64,000 nucleotides of DNA from Blautia luti (GTDB taxonomy: Bacteria; Bacillota; Clostridia; Lachnospirales; Lachnospiraceae): contig NZ_AP028156.1 in the NCBI RefSeq assembly GCF_033096465.1, positions 190,001 through 254,000 on the forward strand. Reading direction: 5' to 3'. Of this stretch, positions 20,057 through 29,300 are shown piece after piece. Within the stretch, counting starts at the first letter, position 1; every line of letters begins with the position of its first letter. Below the pieces are notes generated by a model. That model made no database searches. It saw nothing but the letters and a program-made list of their open reading frames with translations, and had not been told where the DNA came from. A program made the position numbers and the translations under genes.

Positions 20057-21298
20057 ATGAGAAGAAAGTTTATCAGTCTGACACTGAGTGCAGCTCTTGT
20101 GCTTGGAGTTACACCCCCTGCCTGGGCTGCCGCTGAAACCTATGCAGATGGTGAGGCGCATACAATTGGTGTCATCGTATATGATCCGGATTCTTCAGAG
20201 ATGGAAATGTTCGCTGACTACTACCGTGATTATATCCAGGCAGGTTTTCCTGTGAAATTCATTTTCTCCGGCAGGACAACCAACGCAGAGGATGAGATTC
20301 AGTATATTGATAAAATGAAAGAGCAGGGTGCAGAAGGAATCATTTCTTTTGCAGGTTTTGCAGCAGGACTTCAGGATATCATCGGGGAATGTGAAAAGGA
20401 AGAGGTGTATTATGCACTTGGTTCTAACACGATCAGCGATGAGAATTATGAAGTAGTAAAAGATAATACCTATTATATGGGAAGTGTGGGACCGAAGCTT
20501 GAAGATGTGTACCAGAGCGGATGTGATATGACAGAGTATTTTCTGGATAAGGGTGCGAAGAATTTCGTGATCATGTCCGGTGGCGCTTCTTCAGGGAACC
20601 GTCTGCATCAGGTGAGAACCTGGGGAATGCTCAATACATTGGAAGAGAAAGCAGGGCTGGTTCTGACAGAAGAAGCAGAAACACTTTCTACAACAGAAGA
20701 AGTTACAAAGCTTTCCAGTGAAGACGGTTCTGTACAGGTTACGATCTGTCCGGGATACACAGAGCAGGATGGACCGGGACTTGACAATCTGAGTACTGCA
20801 TTTGCAGATGGAAACTGTGATGCATTGATGAGTGCATTCCATGTTTCTACTTATCTGGACAAAATTGCAGATAAAGAGAAAGAACAGAACAGCAATATTC
20901 TGGTAGGTTCTATCGACAGTTTTACCGATGGAAATTATGAGCTTTTCCAGGAGAAAGATATGTTCGGAAATCCACCTGTTGATTATGTACAGGGTAAATA
21001 TGCATCTCTGGCAGGCCCTGCATTTGCCATGATCTACAATGCCATCACAGGAAATTCGGATGCAGTGAAAGAGAACGGACAGGCAGCACGTCTGTACCAG
21101 GGCTTCTGGACCGCAACAGACGAGAAAGATTATGAAGAGCTTTATGGATATGCAACAGGTATTTATGAAAACGCATACAGCTGTGATGATCTTCAGGGCG
21201 TGATCAAGGTATTTGATGAAAGTGCTACACCTGAGAAGTTCAAAGAGCTGACAGAGAGCTATTCTGTAGAAGATGCTAAGGCGCGTATCTTTGATTAA
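20057..21298 (+). CDS. second solute-binding protein, type 1 periplasmic-binding fold
   Basis: A 413-residue secreted protein with a clear signal peptide (cleavage near AWAAAE). The mature part starts HTIGVIVYDPDSSEMEMFAD and resembles the type 1 periplasmic-binding fold seen in sugar- or autoinducer-binding proteins, with motifs such as GAEGIISFAGF and FVIMSGGASSG. This fold is unrelated to the family 5 binding protein encoded two genes upstream. It lies 19 bp after the ATPase gene, preceded by GGAAAGGGGGAAGG. No partner transporter of its own class is nearby. It may present an alternative ligand or act as a sensor; the function is unknown. Confidence 0.8.
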   Translation: MRRKFISLTLSAALVLGVTPPAWAAAETYADGEAHTIGVIVYDPDSSEMEMFADYYRDYIQAGFPVKFIFSGRTTNAEDEIQYIDKMKEQGAEGIISFAGFAAGLQDIIGECEKEEVYYALGSNTISDENYEVVKDNTYYMGSVGPKLEDVYQSGCDMTEYFLDKGAKNFVIMSGGASSGNRLHQVRTWGMLNTLEEKAGLVLTEEAETLSTTEEVTKLSSEDGSVQVTICPGYTEQDGPGLDNLSTAFADGNCDALMSAFHVSTYLDKIADKEKEQNSNILVGSIDSFTDGNYELFQEKDMFGNPPVDYVQGKYASLAGPAFAMIYNAITGNSDAVKENGQAARLYQGFWTATDEKDYEELYGYATGIYENAYSCDDLQGVIKVFDESATPEKFKELTESYSVEDAKARIFD

Positions 21299-21382
21299 GA
21301 ATAATATTTACTTATGAAAACATCTGCGTGTTTCTGTTTTTATTTGACAGGAATGTGAAAGAATGTTAAAAATGAAAAGGCA

Positions 21383-21418
21383 GGGAGTTGATACTTCAGG
21401 TATCCGCTCCCTGTTTGA
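21383..21418 (+). terminator. hairpin between binding protein and AstE-like gene
   Basis: CAGGGAG/CTCCCTG with an inner GATAC/GTATC pairing forms a strong stem, followed by TTTG only. It could be a weak terminator or a processing site, so the AstE-like gene may be partly read through from the ABC operon. The surrounding 236-bp gap holds no other gene. Confidence 0.55.
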
Positions 21419-21534
21419 AAATATGGAAGTTTTACACAACTAACTGCTAAAACTGGTATTTATTGAACAATATAAGGGCCTGCCGGTGGATGATAAGATC
21501 TGGCAGACATGGAATGAGTAGAGGAGAATATAGG

Positions 21535-22614
21535 ATGAGGACATTACGAGTAGCAGACCTGGAAGCGAAGCCGGGTGAGAAAGTATCCGGATTTGTGCAT
21601 ATCATTGGCGCAGAATTTGGAATTCCGGTAACACTGATCTGCGGAGAGAAAGAGGGCGAGACAGTCCTGATCTCCGGTGGTGTACATAATGCTGAATATG
21701 TGGGAATTCAGGCTGCCATGCAGCTTGCGGATGAACTGGATCCAAAGAAGATCGCAGGAAATATCATAGTGATCCGCCTGATGAACAGAACCGGATTTGA
21801 GCATCGTACCATGAGTCTTACCTATGAGGATGGAAAAAACCTGAACAGAGTTTTTCCCGGAAATCCGAATGGTACACTCAGTGACAGGATCGCTTATACT
21901 GTTGTAACAGAATTTTTCCCGAAAGCGGATTACTATGTGGATCTGCACTGTGGTGACGGATTTGAGGGCCTGGTATCCTATGTATACTGTACAGGTGCAG
22001 CAGCGCCGGAAGTAGCCGCAAAGAGCCGCGAAATGGCTGAGATCGCACATGTGGACTATCTGGTAACTTCCATGTGTGGAACAGGCGGAGCTTATAACTA
22101 TGCCGGAAGCATGGGAATTCCGAGTATCCTGCTGGAACGTGGTCACAGCTCCCGCTGGTGTGAAGATCTGGTTGCTGAGGATGTTCATGATGTGAAGAAT
22201 ATCCTCAGACATCTTGGAGTTCTTCGCGGTAAATCTCATATGCATGGCAAACCGCCGGTAGAAGTAAGTCCTGTTATCTATGAGGATGCACCGGTATCAG
22301 GATGCTGGTACCCGGCGAAACAGCCGGGTGAGACTTTCAAAGAGGGAGAAGTGCTGGGAAGGATCTGCGATTATTTTGGACGGGAACTGTTTGTGTACAG
22401 AGCCAAAATGGGCGGAATTATTCTTTACCAGACGATCAGTTTATGTATTATGAAAGACACGCCGATGGTTTCTTATGGAACCTGGGATGAGGATACACAG
22501 GGTAAGATCGAGGTTGAATGTGAAGTGTGTGGAAATGCAAAACATAAGCATGGACATCACCATAAGAAGGATGATAAGCACCATAAACGTCATGAACATC
22601 ATAAAGAAATGTGA
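21535..22614 (+). CDS. succinylglutamate desuccinylase/aspartoacylase-like zinc hydrolase with His-rich tail
   Basis: A 359-residue M14-like deacylase of the AstE/AspA group. Zinc ligands are visible as His and Glu in GGVHNAEYVG and as His in VDLHCGDG. The segment around ILLERGHSSRWC may carry the later active-site residues. A barrel-sandwich-like C-terminal part follows (residues about 245-330). The last ~30 residues contain CEVCG and then at least ten His among Lys/Asp/Glu, a likely metal-binding tail. The start at 21535 follows GAGGAGA at 7 bp. There is no signal peptide, so it would act inside the cell on an amide or ester, perhaps a chelator brought in by the upstream transporter. That role is inferred from context. 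Confidence 0.82.
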   Translation: MRTLRVADLEAKPGEKVSGFVHIIGAEFGIPVTLICGEKEGETVLISGGVHNAEYVGIQAAMQLADELDPKKIAGNIIVIRLMNRTGFEHRTMSLTYEDGKNLNRVFPGNPNGTLSDRIAYTVVTEFFPKADYYVDLHCGDGFEGLVSYVYCTGAAAPEVAAKSREMAEIAHVDYLVTSMCGTGGAYNYAGSMGIPSILLERGHSSRWCEDLVAEDVHDVKNILRHLGVLRGKSHMHGKPPVEVSPVIYEDAPVSGCWYPAKQPGETFKEGEVLGRICDYFGRELFVYRAKMGGIILYQTISLCIMKDTPMVSYGTWDEDTQGKIEVECEVCGNAKHKHGHHHKKDDKHHKRHEHHKEM

Positions 22615-22670
22615 TGTCTGTGAAAGTCAGAAATTAGAGTATAAATAAGTAAGAACTGCAAACTGTAAAA

Positions 22671-22728
22671 AATACGGCTGCGCTATATCTGTAAAGTGAA
22701 TTTCAGATACAGTGCAGCCGTGTTTTAT
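22671..22728. terminator. bidirectional terminator
   Basis: AAATACGGCTGC and GCAGCCGTGTTT pair with an inner ATCTG/CAGAT stem. A-rich and T-rich flanks make it usable from both sides, between the AstE-like gene and the convergent DUF2284-like gene. Confidence 0.8.
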
Positions 22729-22729
22729 A

Positions 22730-23212
22730 CTAATCTTCATGAAACAGAATCTGTGTAAAGAATCTCACATCTGAGTCATCTGCCCAGCAGACCATACCAA
22801 CTGCGTCAGCCATTTTCTGGGCATCCACACTGTAAGCAGACATACAGGAACAATTCTTATACGGTCCTGCACTCATGATCAGGACATCTTCTTTTCCATT
22901 TTCCTGCATCCATTTGGCAAGCTGTTCGGTAAGGATATTCTGTGCATGCTTCGCCTGTTTGAAAAGAACCGGATCCATGACCGGATCTTTCAGAACCGTC
23001 TGGAGAACCAGCGCTTTCTCATATTTCATTGCTTTCTCCTGCATTTCCTCAACAGTGCCGCAGGCAGGCGGACATGCAGGAACCAGGTTATAATTTCCGC
23101 AGAGATTGTCCTCGCAGAACTGTCTGTATTCCGGTACAAATACCAGGTCTTTTGTATCCATGATCGCTGCATTTGCGAATCCCATGGAAAGTGCTTCCTT
23201 TATTAAATCCAT
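22730..23212 (-). CDS. DUF2284-like Cys-rich predicted metal-binding protein
   Basis: A 160-residue protein matching the DUF2284 pattern, with Cys clusters in FCEDNLCGNYNLVPACPPAC and in GPYKNCSCMS, and a conserved end of the domain (SVDAQKMADAVGM). The family is predicted to bind metal, perhaps an iron-sulfur cluster; biochemical function is unknown. AGGGAGA precedes the ATG on the minus strand. It converges on the riboswitch-controlled importer operon, so a shared role in metal handling is possible but unproven. Confidence 0.8.
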   Translation of the reverse strand: MDLIKEALSMGFANAAIMDTKDLVFVPEYRQFCEDNLCGNYNLVPACPPACGTVEEMQEKAMKYEKALVLQTVLKDPVMDPVLFKQAKHAQNILTEQLAKWMQENGKEDVLIMSAGPYKNCSCMSAYSVDAQKMADAVGMVCWADDSDVRFFTQILFHED

Positions 23213-23399
23213 AAAAAAGTCTCCCTTCTTAAGTTGGATTGTTTGTCTTTAATCTGTCATGATTATAACATTTTGAAGTAAATAAAGACAGAGTTATTGA
23301 GGTAAAAAAGTATGCATTTTAAACAGAAACTGCGCTGGAAATACAGGGCAGTAATTGATATAATAAATGTAGTAAGTTTTATCTGTGAGAGGAATTTGT

Positions 23400-23606
23400 A
23401 TGGATATGATAAATGAAACGGGCAAAGGAGTGAAAACGAAATATCGTCTTGCACAGTCAATGAAAGAATGTATGAAAACAATGTCTGTAGATAACATTAC
23501 GGTGAAGCAGATCACGGAAAATTGTGGAGTTACCAGGCAGACTTTCTACCGGAATTTTATGGACAAATTTGATCTGATAAACTGCGGAGCAGTTATTCGG
23601 TTATGA
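23400..23606 (+). pseudogene. truncated TetR family regulator
   Basis: The reading frame encodes only the TetR N-terminal DNA-binding domain: SMKECMKTMSVDNITVKQIT, then NCGVTRQTFYRNFMDKFDLI. It then changes to an unrelated ending (NCGAVIRL) and stops at 68 residues, whereas TetR proteins are 180-220. Immediately after, another frame reads GYEQVAKRIANIRLIIVKY to a stop near 23637, apparently the tail of a different gene. This is a deletion remnant. The intact relative may have controlled the MATE gene that is also broken at 25.1 kb. Confidence 0.75.
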
Positions 23607-23871
23607 GCAAGTAGCGAAGCGGATTGCGAATATCCGCTTGATTATTGTAAAGTACTGATTCAGTTTAACAACCGTAGCAAGAATTCCCTCACCTCTATAG
23701 GTGATGGGATGAATTGCACATACTTAAATGAAAAACTAAATTCCAGCTGTGGATTATCTTAGAATATATTTGCAATCATATACTATAAAATATATTCAAA
23801 TCTCCAATAACTATTCCTATAAAAGTAAATAATATTAATAGCAAATACAACCAAAATGCCAGTTTACAGGG

Positions 23872-23900
23872 TTGACAATAACACCACTTTAGCCTACTAT
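23872..23900 (+). promoter_or_regulatory. sigma-A promoter of the phosphoribosyltransferase-like gene
   Basis: A perfect TTGACA and TACTAT are separated by 17 bp, 88 bp before the start codon. Between promoter and gene AGCTGGCT occurs twice as a direct repeat (about 23913 and 23938), which could be a regulator site. From 23640 to the promoter no gene is seen; the stretch is AT-rich. Confidence 0.75.
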
Positions 23901-23987
23901 TATTTCTAACAGGAGCTGGCTTTTGGGAATGGAAAAAGCTGGCTGTTTTACTGATGTGGTACATAAGAGAAGATGGAGGATAAGTAA

Positions 23988-25076
23988 ATGGAAAACTGGA
24001 ATGATGTAAAACTGGTGCCGGAGTTTTCAGAGCAGGGCGTAGACTGCTATCGTCTGGAGGGCGGAAACTACGAGAATGAATATTATGTGGTTTCTGAAGC
24101 AGAAACCAGAAAGCTTTTGAATACACCGGAGGTAGTTGGATATGAGGTATATCATTGCCTGATCCCGTCCACTTCTCAGATGCTTTACTACTTCAAGGAG
24201 CAGAAGAAAGTCACAACAGCAAACATTCTCTCAATCCTTCGCGGTGCGTTAAACTACCCGCTTGAAGAGAGCTGCTACAGAGAGCATATCCGCGTTCATG
24301 ATATCAGCTTTCTTTCCAGCGAGCGTGTGTTTAATGAAGATGAGATCGCAGGCCTGGAGATCAAATACAGCAAGCTGACTATGGTGCCGGACAGCACACT
24401 GCTGATCGGTGATATCATTGCTACAGGTGAGACTCTGATCCACTGCTTACGTTATGTGACAGATTTCTACAGAGAACACGGAGCAAGACTCCGTAATATT
24501 ATTATCTTTACAATCGGAGGAACTACAGGAATTAAGATTCTTGAGCGCCTGACAAAAGAGATTCGTGAGTTCTGGCCGGAGTTTGAGGGATTTATCACGG
24601 TATATTATGAAGGAATCTTCAGCACTTACCAGGACAAAGGTGTATCAGGAATCAATCTTCCGGATGTAGATTTCTACTGGAAAGACGGCATCATTGCACC
24701 GCAATTCAGAAGAGAGACTTTATCTATGAGAAATCCACTGTTTGAGAAATGCATCATCTATGACGGAGGTGCGAGACGTTATGAGATCCATGAGCATGTA
24801 GAGGAAGTTCTGGAATTCTGGAAAGAAATGCTGGCGCGTGCAGACAAGATTGATTTCAAAGCGCTGCTGGACGAAAAACTGGGATATGCCACACCGATCA
24901 GCTTTGAAGACTGGGTGAAAGCAAATCATTACGAAAAGATCAGTTCATCTGTGAATAAATGGTTATATAAACAGGAACAGGGATATATCCAGAGTATGCA
25001 GGACGTTACATTGAGAGAGATCGCAGAAGAACGGATCGAACAGTTTACCACTGCATTAAAGAAATATATTCTGTAA
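23988..25076 (+). CDS. phosphoribosyltransferase-like protein, function unknown
   Basis: A 362-residue cytoplasmic protein. Residues about 135-155 contain LLIGDIIATGETLIHCLRYV, which matches the PRPP-binding loop of type I phosphoribosyltransferases (hydrophobics, D, two residues, TG, then T/S). Upstream, ILSILRGALNYPLEE fits the loop found early in the same fold, and later IIIFTIGGTTGIKILE is another sheet-loop segment. It is longer than nucleobase salvage enzymes (about 180-240), with a C-terminal extension of about 110 residues. AGATGGAGGA precedes the ATG. It stands alone among decayed genes. The acceptor substrate cannot be told. Confidence 0.65.
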   Translation: MENWNDVKLVPEFSEQGVDCYRLEGGNYENEYYVVSEAETRKLLNTPEVVGYEVYHCLIPSTSQMLYYFKEQKKVTTANILSILRGALNYPLEESCYREHIRVHDISFLSSERVFNEDEIAGLEIKYSKLTMVPDSTLLIGDIIATGETLIHCLRYVTDFYREHGARLRNIIIFTIGGTTGIKILERLTKEIREFWPEFEGFITVYYEGIFSTYQDKGVSGINLPDVDFYWKDGIIAPQFRRETLSMRNPLFEKCIIYDGGARRYEIHEHVEEVLEFWKEMLARADKIDFKALLDEKLGYATPISFEDWVKANHYEKISSSVNKWLYKQEQGYIQSMQDVTLREIAEERIEQFTTALKKYIL

Positions 25077-25116
25077 TCCCAAGCAGATAAAACAGAAGTA
25101 AAGCAGGTTTTTAACT

Positions 25117-25780
25117 ATGTAATATAATCTTACGGAAGGCAATATAACAGGAAATCTTCTGAAATTTGCTTTTCCTCTTATGATAGGAAATCTTTTGCAG
25201 CAATGCTATAACATAGCGGATACCCTGATCGTAGGGCGCTTTCTGGGAGCAGATGCGCTGGCAGCAGTGGGATCTGCCTATACTTTGATGGTATTTCTTA
25301 CCTCCATTATCCTGGGACTCTGTATGGGAAGCAGCGCATTTTTCTCCATGCAGTTCGGTGCAGGAAATACAGAACGGCTGAAAAAGAGCTTTTTTCTGGC
25401 ATTTGTGCTGGTTTTTCACTGGGGAGTAAAAGGGGCAGCAGTCTATTATGAATCTGGGTATCCTGATGGTTCAGGGGCTGGTAAACAGTTTCGGAACTGC
25501 AGTTATGGCAGCCTTCGCAGCAGCAGTGAAAATTGACTCTTTTGCCTACATGCCGGTGCAGGATTTCGGAAATGCCTTTTCCACATTTGTGGCGCAGAAT
25601 TTCGGGGCAGGAAAAAAAGACCGGATCCACAGAGGAACGAGAGTTGTGCTGGCATATGTACTTTCTGCCATTCCGGCAGTAGGAGTGACCGGAATCTGGA
25701 TGTCTGTCCCCATCGGCTGGATACTGGCAGATGCCACCGGAATTCTTTATATGTATAAACTGGAAAAGAATAAAAGGTAG
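25117..25780 (+). pseudogene. MATE family efflux pump remnant
   Basis: The start codon at 25117 is followed at once by a TAA. The frame then continues with MATE features (YNLTEGNITGNLLKFAFPLM, ADTLIVGRFLGADALAAVGS, SSAFFSMQFGAGN). After about 100 codons the middle of the gene is missing, and a second frame from 25448 to 25780 carries part of the C-terminal half (AAVKIDSFAYMPVQDFGNAF, then FVAQNFGAG). About 200 of the usual 450 residues remain. Nonsense mutation, frameshift and deletion together make it non-functional. Confidence 0.9.
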
Positions 25781-25948
25781 AGAAATCAGATTTTCTAGAA
25801 ATTATCAGTTAATTTCTGAGTGGGTTGGAGTATTGCGTATAAAAACAAAAGAATATTCCTTTTATACCTTGCAATTTTGAACTAAAAAACTAAAAAACAT
25901 ATAATGTTATTATTAAAACACTTAAAATAATTAATATTAATGGCATCA

Positions 25949-25990
25949 AGAAGTACAGAACAAACAACCGCTTGCTCTGTACTTTTTTAT
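25949..25990 (+). terminator. terminator-like hairpin
   Basis: AAGTACAGA and TCTGTACTT form a 9-bp stem around a loop of about 17 nt and are followed by TTTTTAT. It sits in the 570-bp gap between the MATE remnant and the giant surface protein, and probably belonged to a lost gene. Confidence 0.7.
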
Positions 25991-26021
25991 ATCGCAACAG
26001 GAAAATTATAGAACAAACAGG

Positions 26022-26138
26022 TTTGATCTGAAGGAGGGTAAAACCTATTATGTACGGATACGCACTTATAAGACGGTATCCGGCAAAAAGTATTACTCTG
26101 ACTGGAGCGCAGTAAAGAGTGTTAAAGTATCAAAATAG
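26022..26138 (+). pseudogene. C-terminal stub of an FN3 surface protein
   Basis: In one frame, without a start codon, the DNA reads FDLKEGKTYYVRIRTYKTVS, then GKKYYSDWSAVKSVKVSK and a TAG. This is the last beta-strands of a fibronectin type III domain of the kind that ends large Lachnospiraceae surface proteins, and it resembles the end of the giant protein encoded just downstream. It looks like the tail of a deleted paralogue. From here to 26330 no other gene is seen. Confidence 0.75.
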
Positions 26139-26348
26139 TTTATTCAGAAAAAATCTGAAAACAGCAAAAAAAACATCAGTTTTTACAGTAGACAATTATA
26201 GATTCAGCCGGTATACTGAATTTATAATTGCCTACGGAAATATAGCCTGTAAATCAGGCAGATATAAGTCAAAATCCCATCGCCGCAGGCGATTTTCAAT
26301 GGATCTTGTATGAAAGAAAGGGAAGAAAGAGAAAAAGGAGGCAGAGGT

Positions 26349-29300
26349 ATGAAGAAAAAGAACCTTGCATGGCTTCTGACTGCAGCCATGGTAGCAGGCA
26401 GTGTAGAAGGACCGGTGGCAGTAGCCAGCGGTGCGGAATTTTCGGCAGGGCCGGAGGAAGTCCAGGAAACAGAAACCGTAGTAGAAGAGAGTGGTTCACA
26501 GGAGCAGGACGTTTCCCTGACAGATGGAAATGAAACAGTTTCTGAATTCACAGATCCGGAACAGAGTGAATCTTTGGGGACAGAATTTACGGCTCCTCAG
26601 CAGAATGAGTCAGGAGATGCAGTGACTGCTTTTGACAGTGACGACGAAGACGAGGACGACGATGAAGTAGATGACAGGTGGGAGCAGGCCAAAGCCAGTG
26701 CAGTAGAGATGATGCTGGGCGAAAAGGCTGAGATCCAGGTAGATGAATCTTATGAAGATTACTACTTCAAGTTTACTGCTCCGGAAGATGGTATTTATAC
26801 ATTTGATTATGACGGTACAGATCTGGATGGAGAATATGATCCGGATATTAATTATAGTGTGTCATATCTGGATGAAGATGGGGAATACACCGGTGAAACT
26901 GTAGAACTGCAAAAGGGCTGCAGTATATATGTTAATTTACAGAACTATGGATACTGTGGATATAAATTCTTTATCACTGCATCCAGCAAACCCTATATGG
27001 TAAAAAGTCTGGAATTAGTAAGCGGACCTTCTGACACAGAATATATAGAGGGAATCGACTGTAAAATCAATAATACTCCGAATAATGATAGTATGAAGCT
27101 GGATGGTCTGAAAGTACGTGTGACTTATTCAGACGGCGAAACAGAAGAACTGACTCCGGGCATGACCGGACGTGATGGAAAGACCCAAATTTTCGCTTAT
27201 GCTGACTGGTCAGAAGAAGACACAGAAGAAAACGGAATTGTGTGGGAAGGAAATCTCCGGGTATCCTACGACGGAGAGGCATTAACTGACAACATTCCAT
27301 TGACTTTTAAGAGTATTTCTTCTTATATTACAGAGTCGGGAACGTCTGTAGAAGCTATTGCGTCAGGGAACCAAAAAGCAGTCACCTGGAACGGATATGG
27401 AGGATATCTGTATAAATTCGTTCCTTCCAATACAGCCGAATATATTTTCTCATCCAAAACAGTCGTAGAGGATGAAGATGACGAAAATTATCTGGATACT
27501 TACGGATATCTTCTGGATAATAAGGGTTTCATCCTGAGCGAAGATGATGATAACGGTGGAAATGGCAACTTCAGTGTTCGGGCGGAACTGGAAGCAGGAA
27601 AAACCTACTATTACCTGGCACGTCCGTATTCCGCTACTTATAGCAAGAGCACACTGTCCCTGCAGGAGATCCGCAGTCTGAAGAGCATTACCCTGGATTC
27701 CACAGAAACACAGAAATATATTGGGATAGATGATTTGTCCTACAGTGGATTGGAAAAGATGGCAAAGAAACTGAATGCTACCCTGCATTTCAGTGACGGC
27801 TCAGAAGAGACGATCGGCTGGGGAGATACAACTGCAGACGGATATTCTCTCAGCATAGATATTCCGGATGTAGACCGGGAGAAGCCGGGAACTTATGTAT
27901 TGAAAGTTTCCTCAGATTCTGTAAGCGCAGACTATACGATCAAAGTACTCTCTGCTATGGACTATATGAAAGACCATGCACAGGAACTCCAGGCCGGAAA
28001 GAGAACCGCAGTGACGATTCCTGTAGATACCTCTGTCGCATACTGTGTGACTGCACCGGAAACAGGATATTATGGTGTGAAATATCAGAGCCATTCTGAG
28101 GCAGATCTAGCATTGTTTGACGAACAGGGAAATAAATACAGTCATCATGTCAGAGTGGAAAAAGGACAGAAATTCTATTTCTCACTGGCTAACACAGGAA
28201 ATATGGATATTAAAGCACTGGTAACACCGCAGCAGCTGGATGTAGTGCTTAAGAATGCGTCAGTTACTACACCTCCGACAAGTACAACACTGATCGAGTA
28301 TGTTGACTGTGACAATGGTGAGACAGATCCGGAAAATGCAAGTCAGATCATGAAAGGCCTGGAAGTTACAGCAGAATATTCTGATGGAGAGAAAGAAACC
28401 CTGTCTTATGGAGACACCGGACGTCTGGGAGATAAACTGTCAGGATACCTGAAATGGGAGTATAAATATGATTCTAAAGAAGGAACCTCTAAACAGACTG
28501 TTGTTATGATCCTGACCATGGGTGAAGAGAACATTGCAGAAGTTCCTCTGACCTGGATTCCTTTCAGTGAATATTTAAGTAAGGGTGAAGGAATCGAAGC
28601 CCTGACTGTCAATACGGATAAACAGGTAGAAACAGATAACGTATATAGCTTCACAGCTGAGAAAGACGGGGAGTACACTTTCCTCTCCAAAGGTGAGGGC
28701 GATCCTTTTGGATATCTGTATTCTGAAAATGGAGACTGTCTTACCAGCAATGATGACAGCGGAGATGGAATGAATTTCCGCATCACCTATGAACTGGAAA
28801 AAGGTTCGAAATATTATCTGCGGGTAAGAACCAACGGTACGTCCTGTTCCGTAAAGGTTTCTGACGGAAGTAAACAGGAAACAGAAGAATTATCTGATTT
28901 CCAGTTAATATCTGCACCTGTAAAAACAACCTTCTTCTCCCATGCTGCAGATAGAGATCTGAATACAAACCGTCTTCCGGCTGCAGGACTGAAGATCAGT
29001 GCGAAGAATAAAGATGGTGAAACAGTAGTGTATTCCTATGATGATGACGATGAATTCCCGTTTGAGATCAGTGCAGAATTTAAGTATGACGAAGATGATT
29101 ATTATATCATACCGGGCGAATATACTGCGAAAGTCCTCTATCAGGGTCAGACAGCAGCAGAATATCCGATCGTTGTAAAGAGCTTCAGGGACTATCTGAA
29201 GGAAAACACAAAGACTCTCAAACCAGGAGAAACCATTGGAAATGAAATCGGTGAGTATACAAACAGCGGAACATATCTGTATGTGAAGCTTCCTTCCGAC

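Noticed and set aside
23650..23870. Possible small gene in the AT-rich gap
   Set aside because: No start codon with a ribosome binding site leads into a frame with coding-like composition; it looks like degraded DNA.
23913..23945. AGCTGGCT repeats as a terminator
   Set aside because: The two copies are direct, not inverted, repeats, so they do not form a stem.
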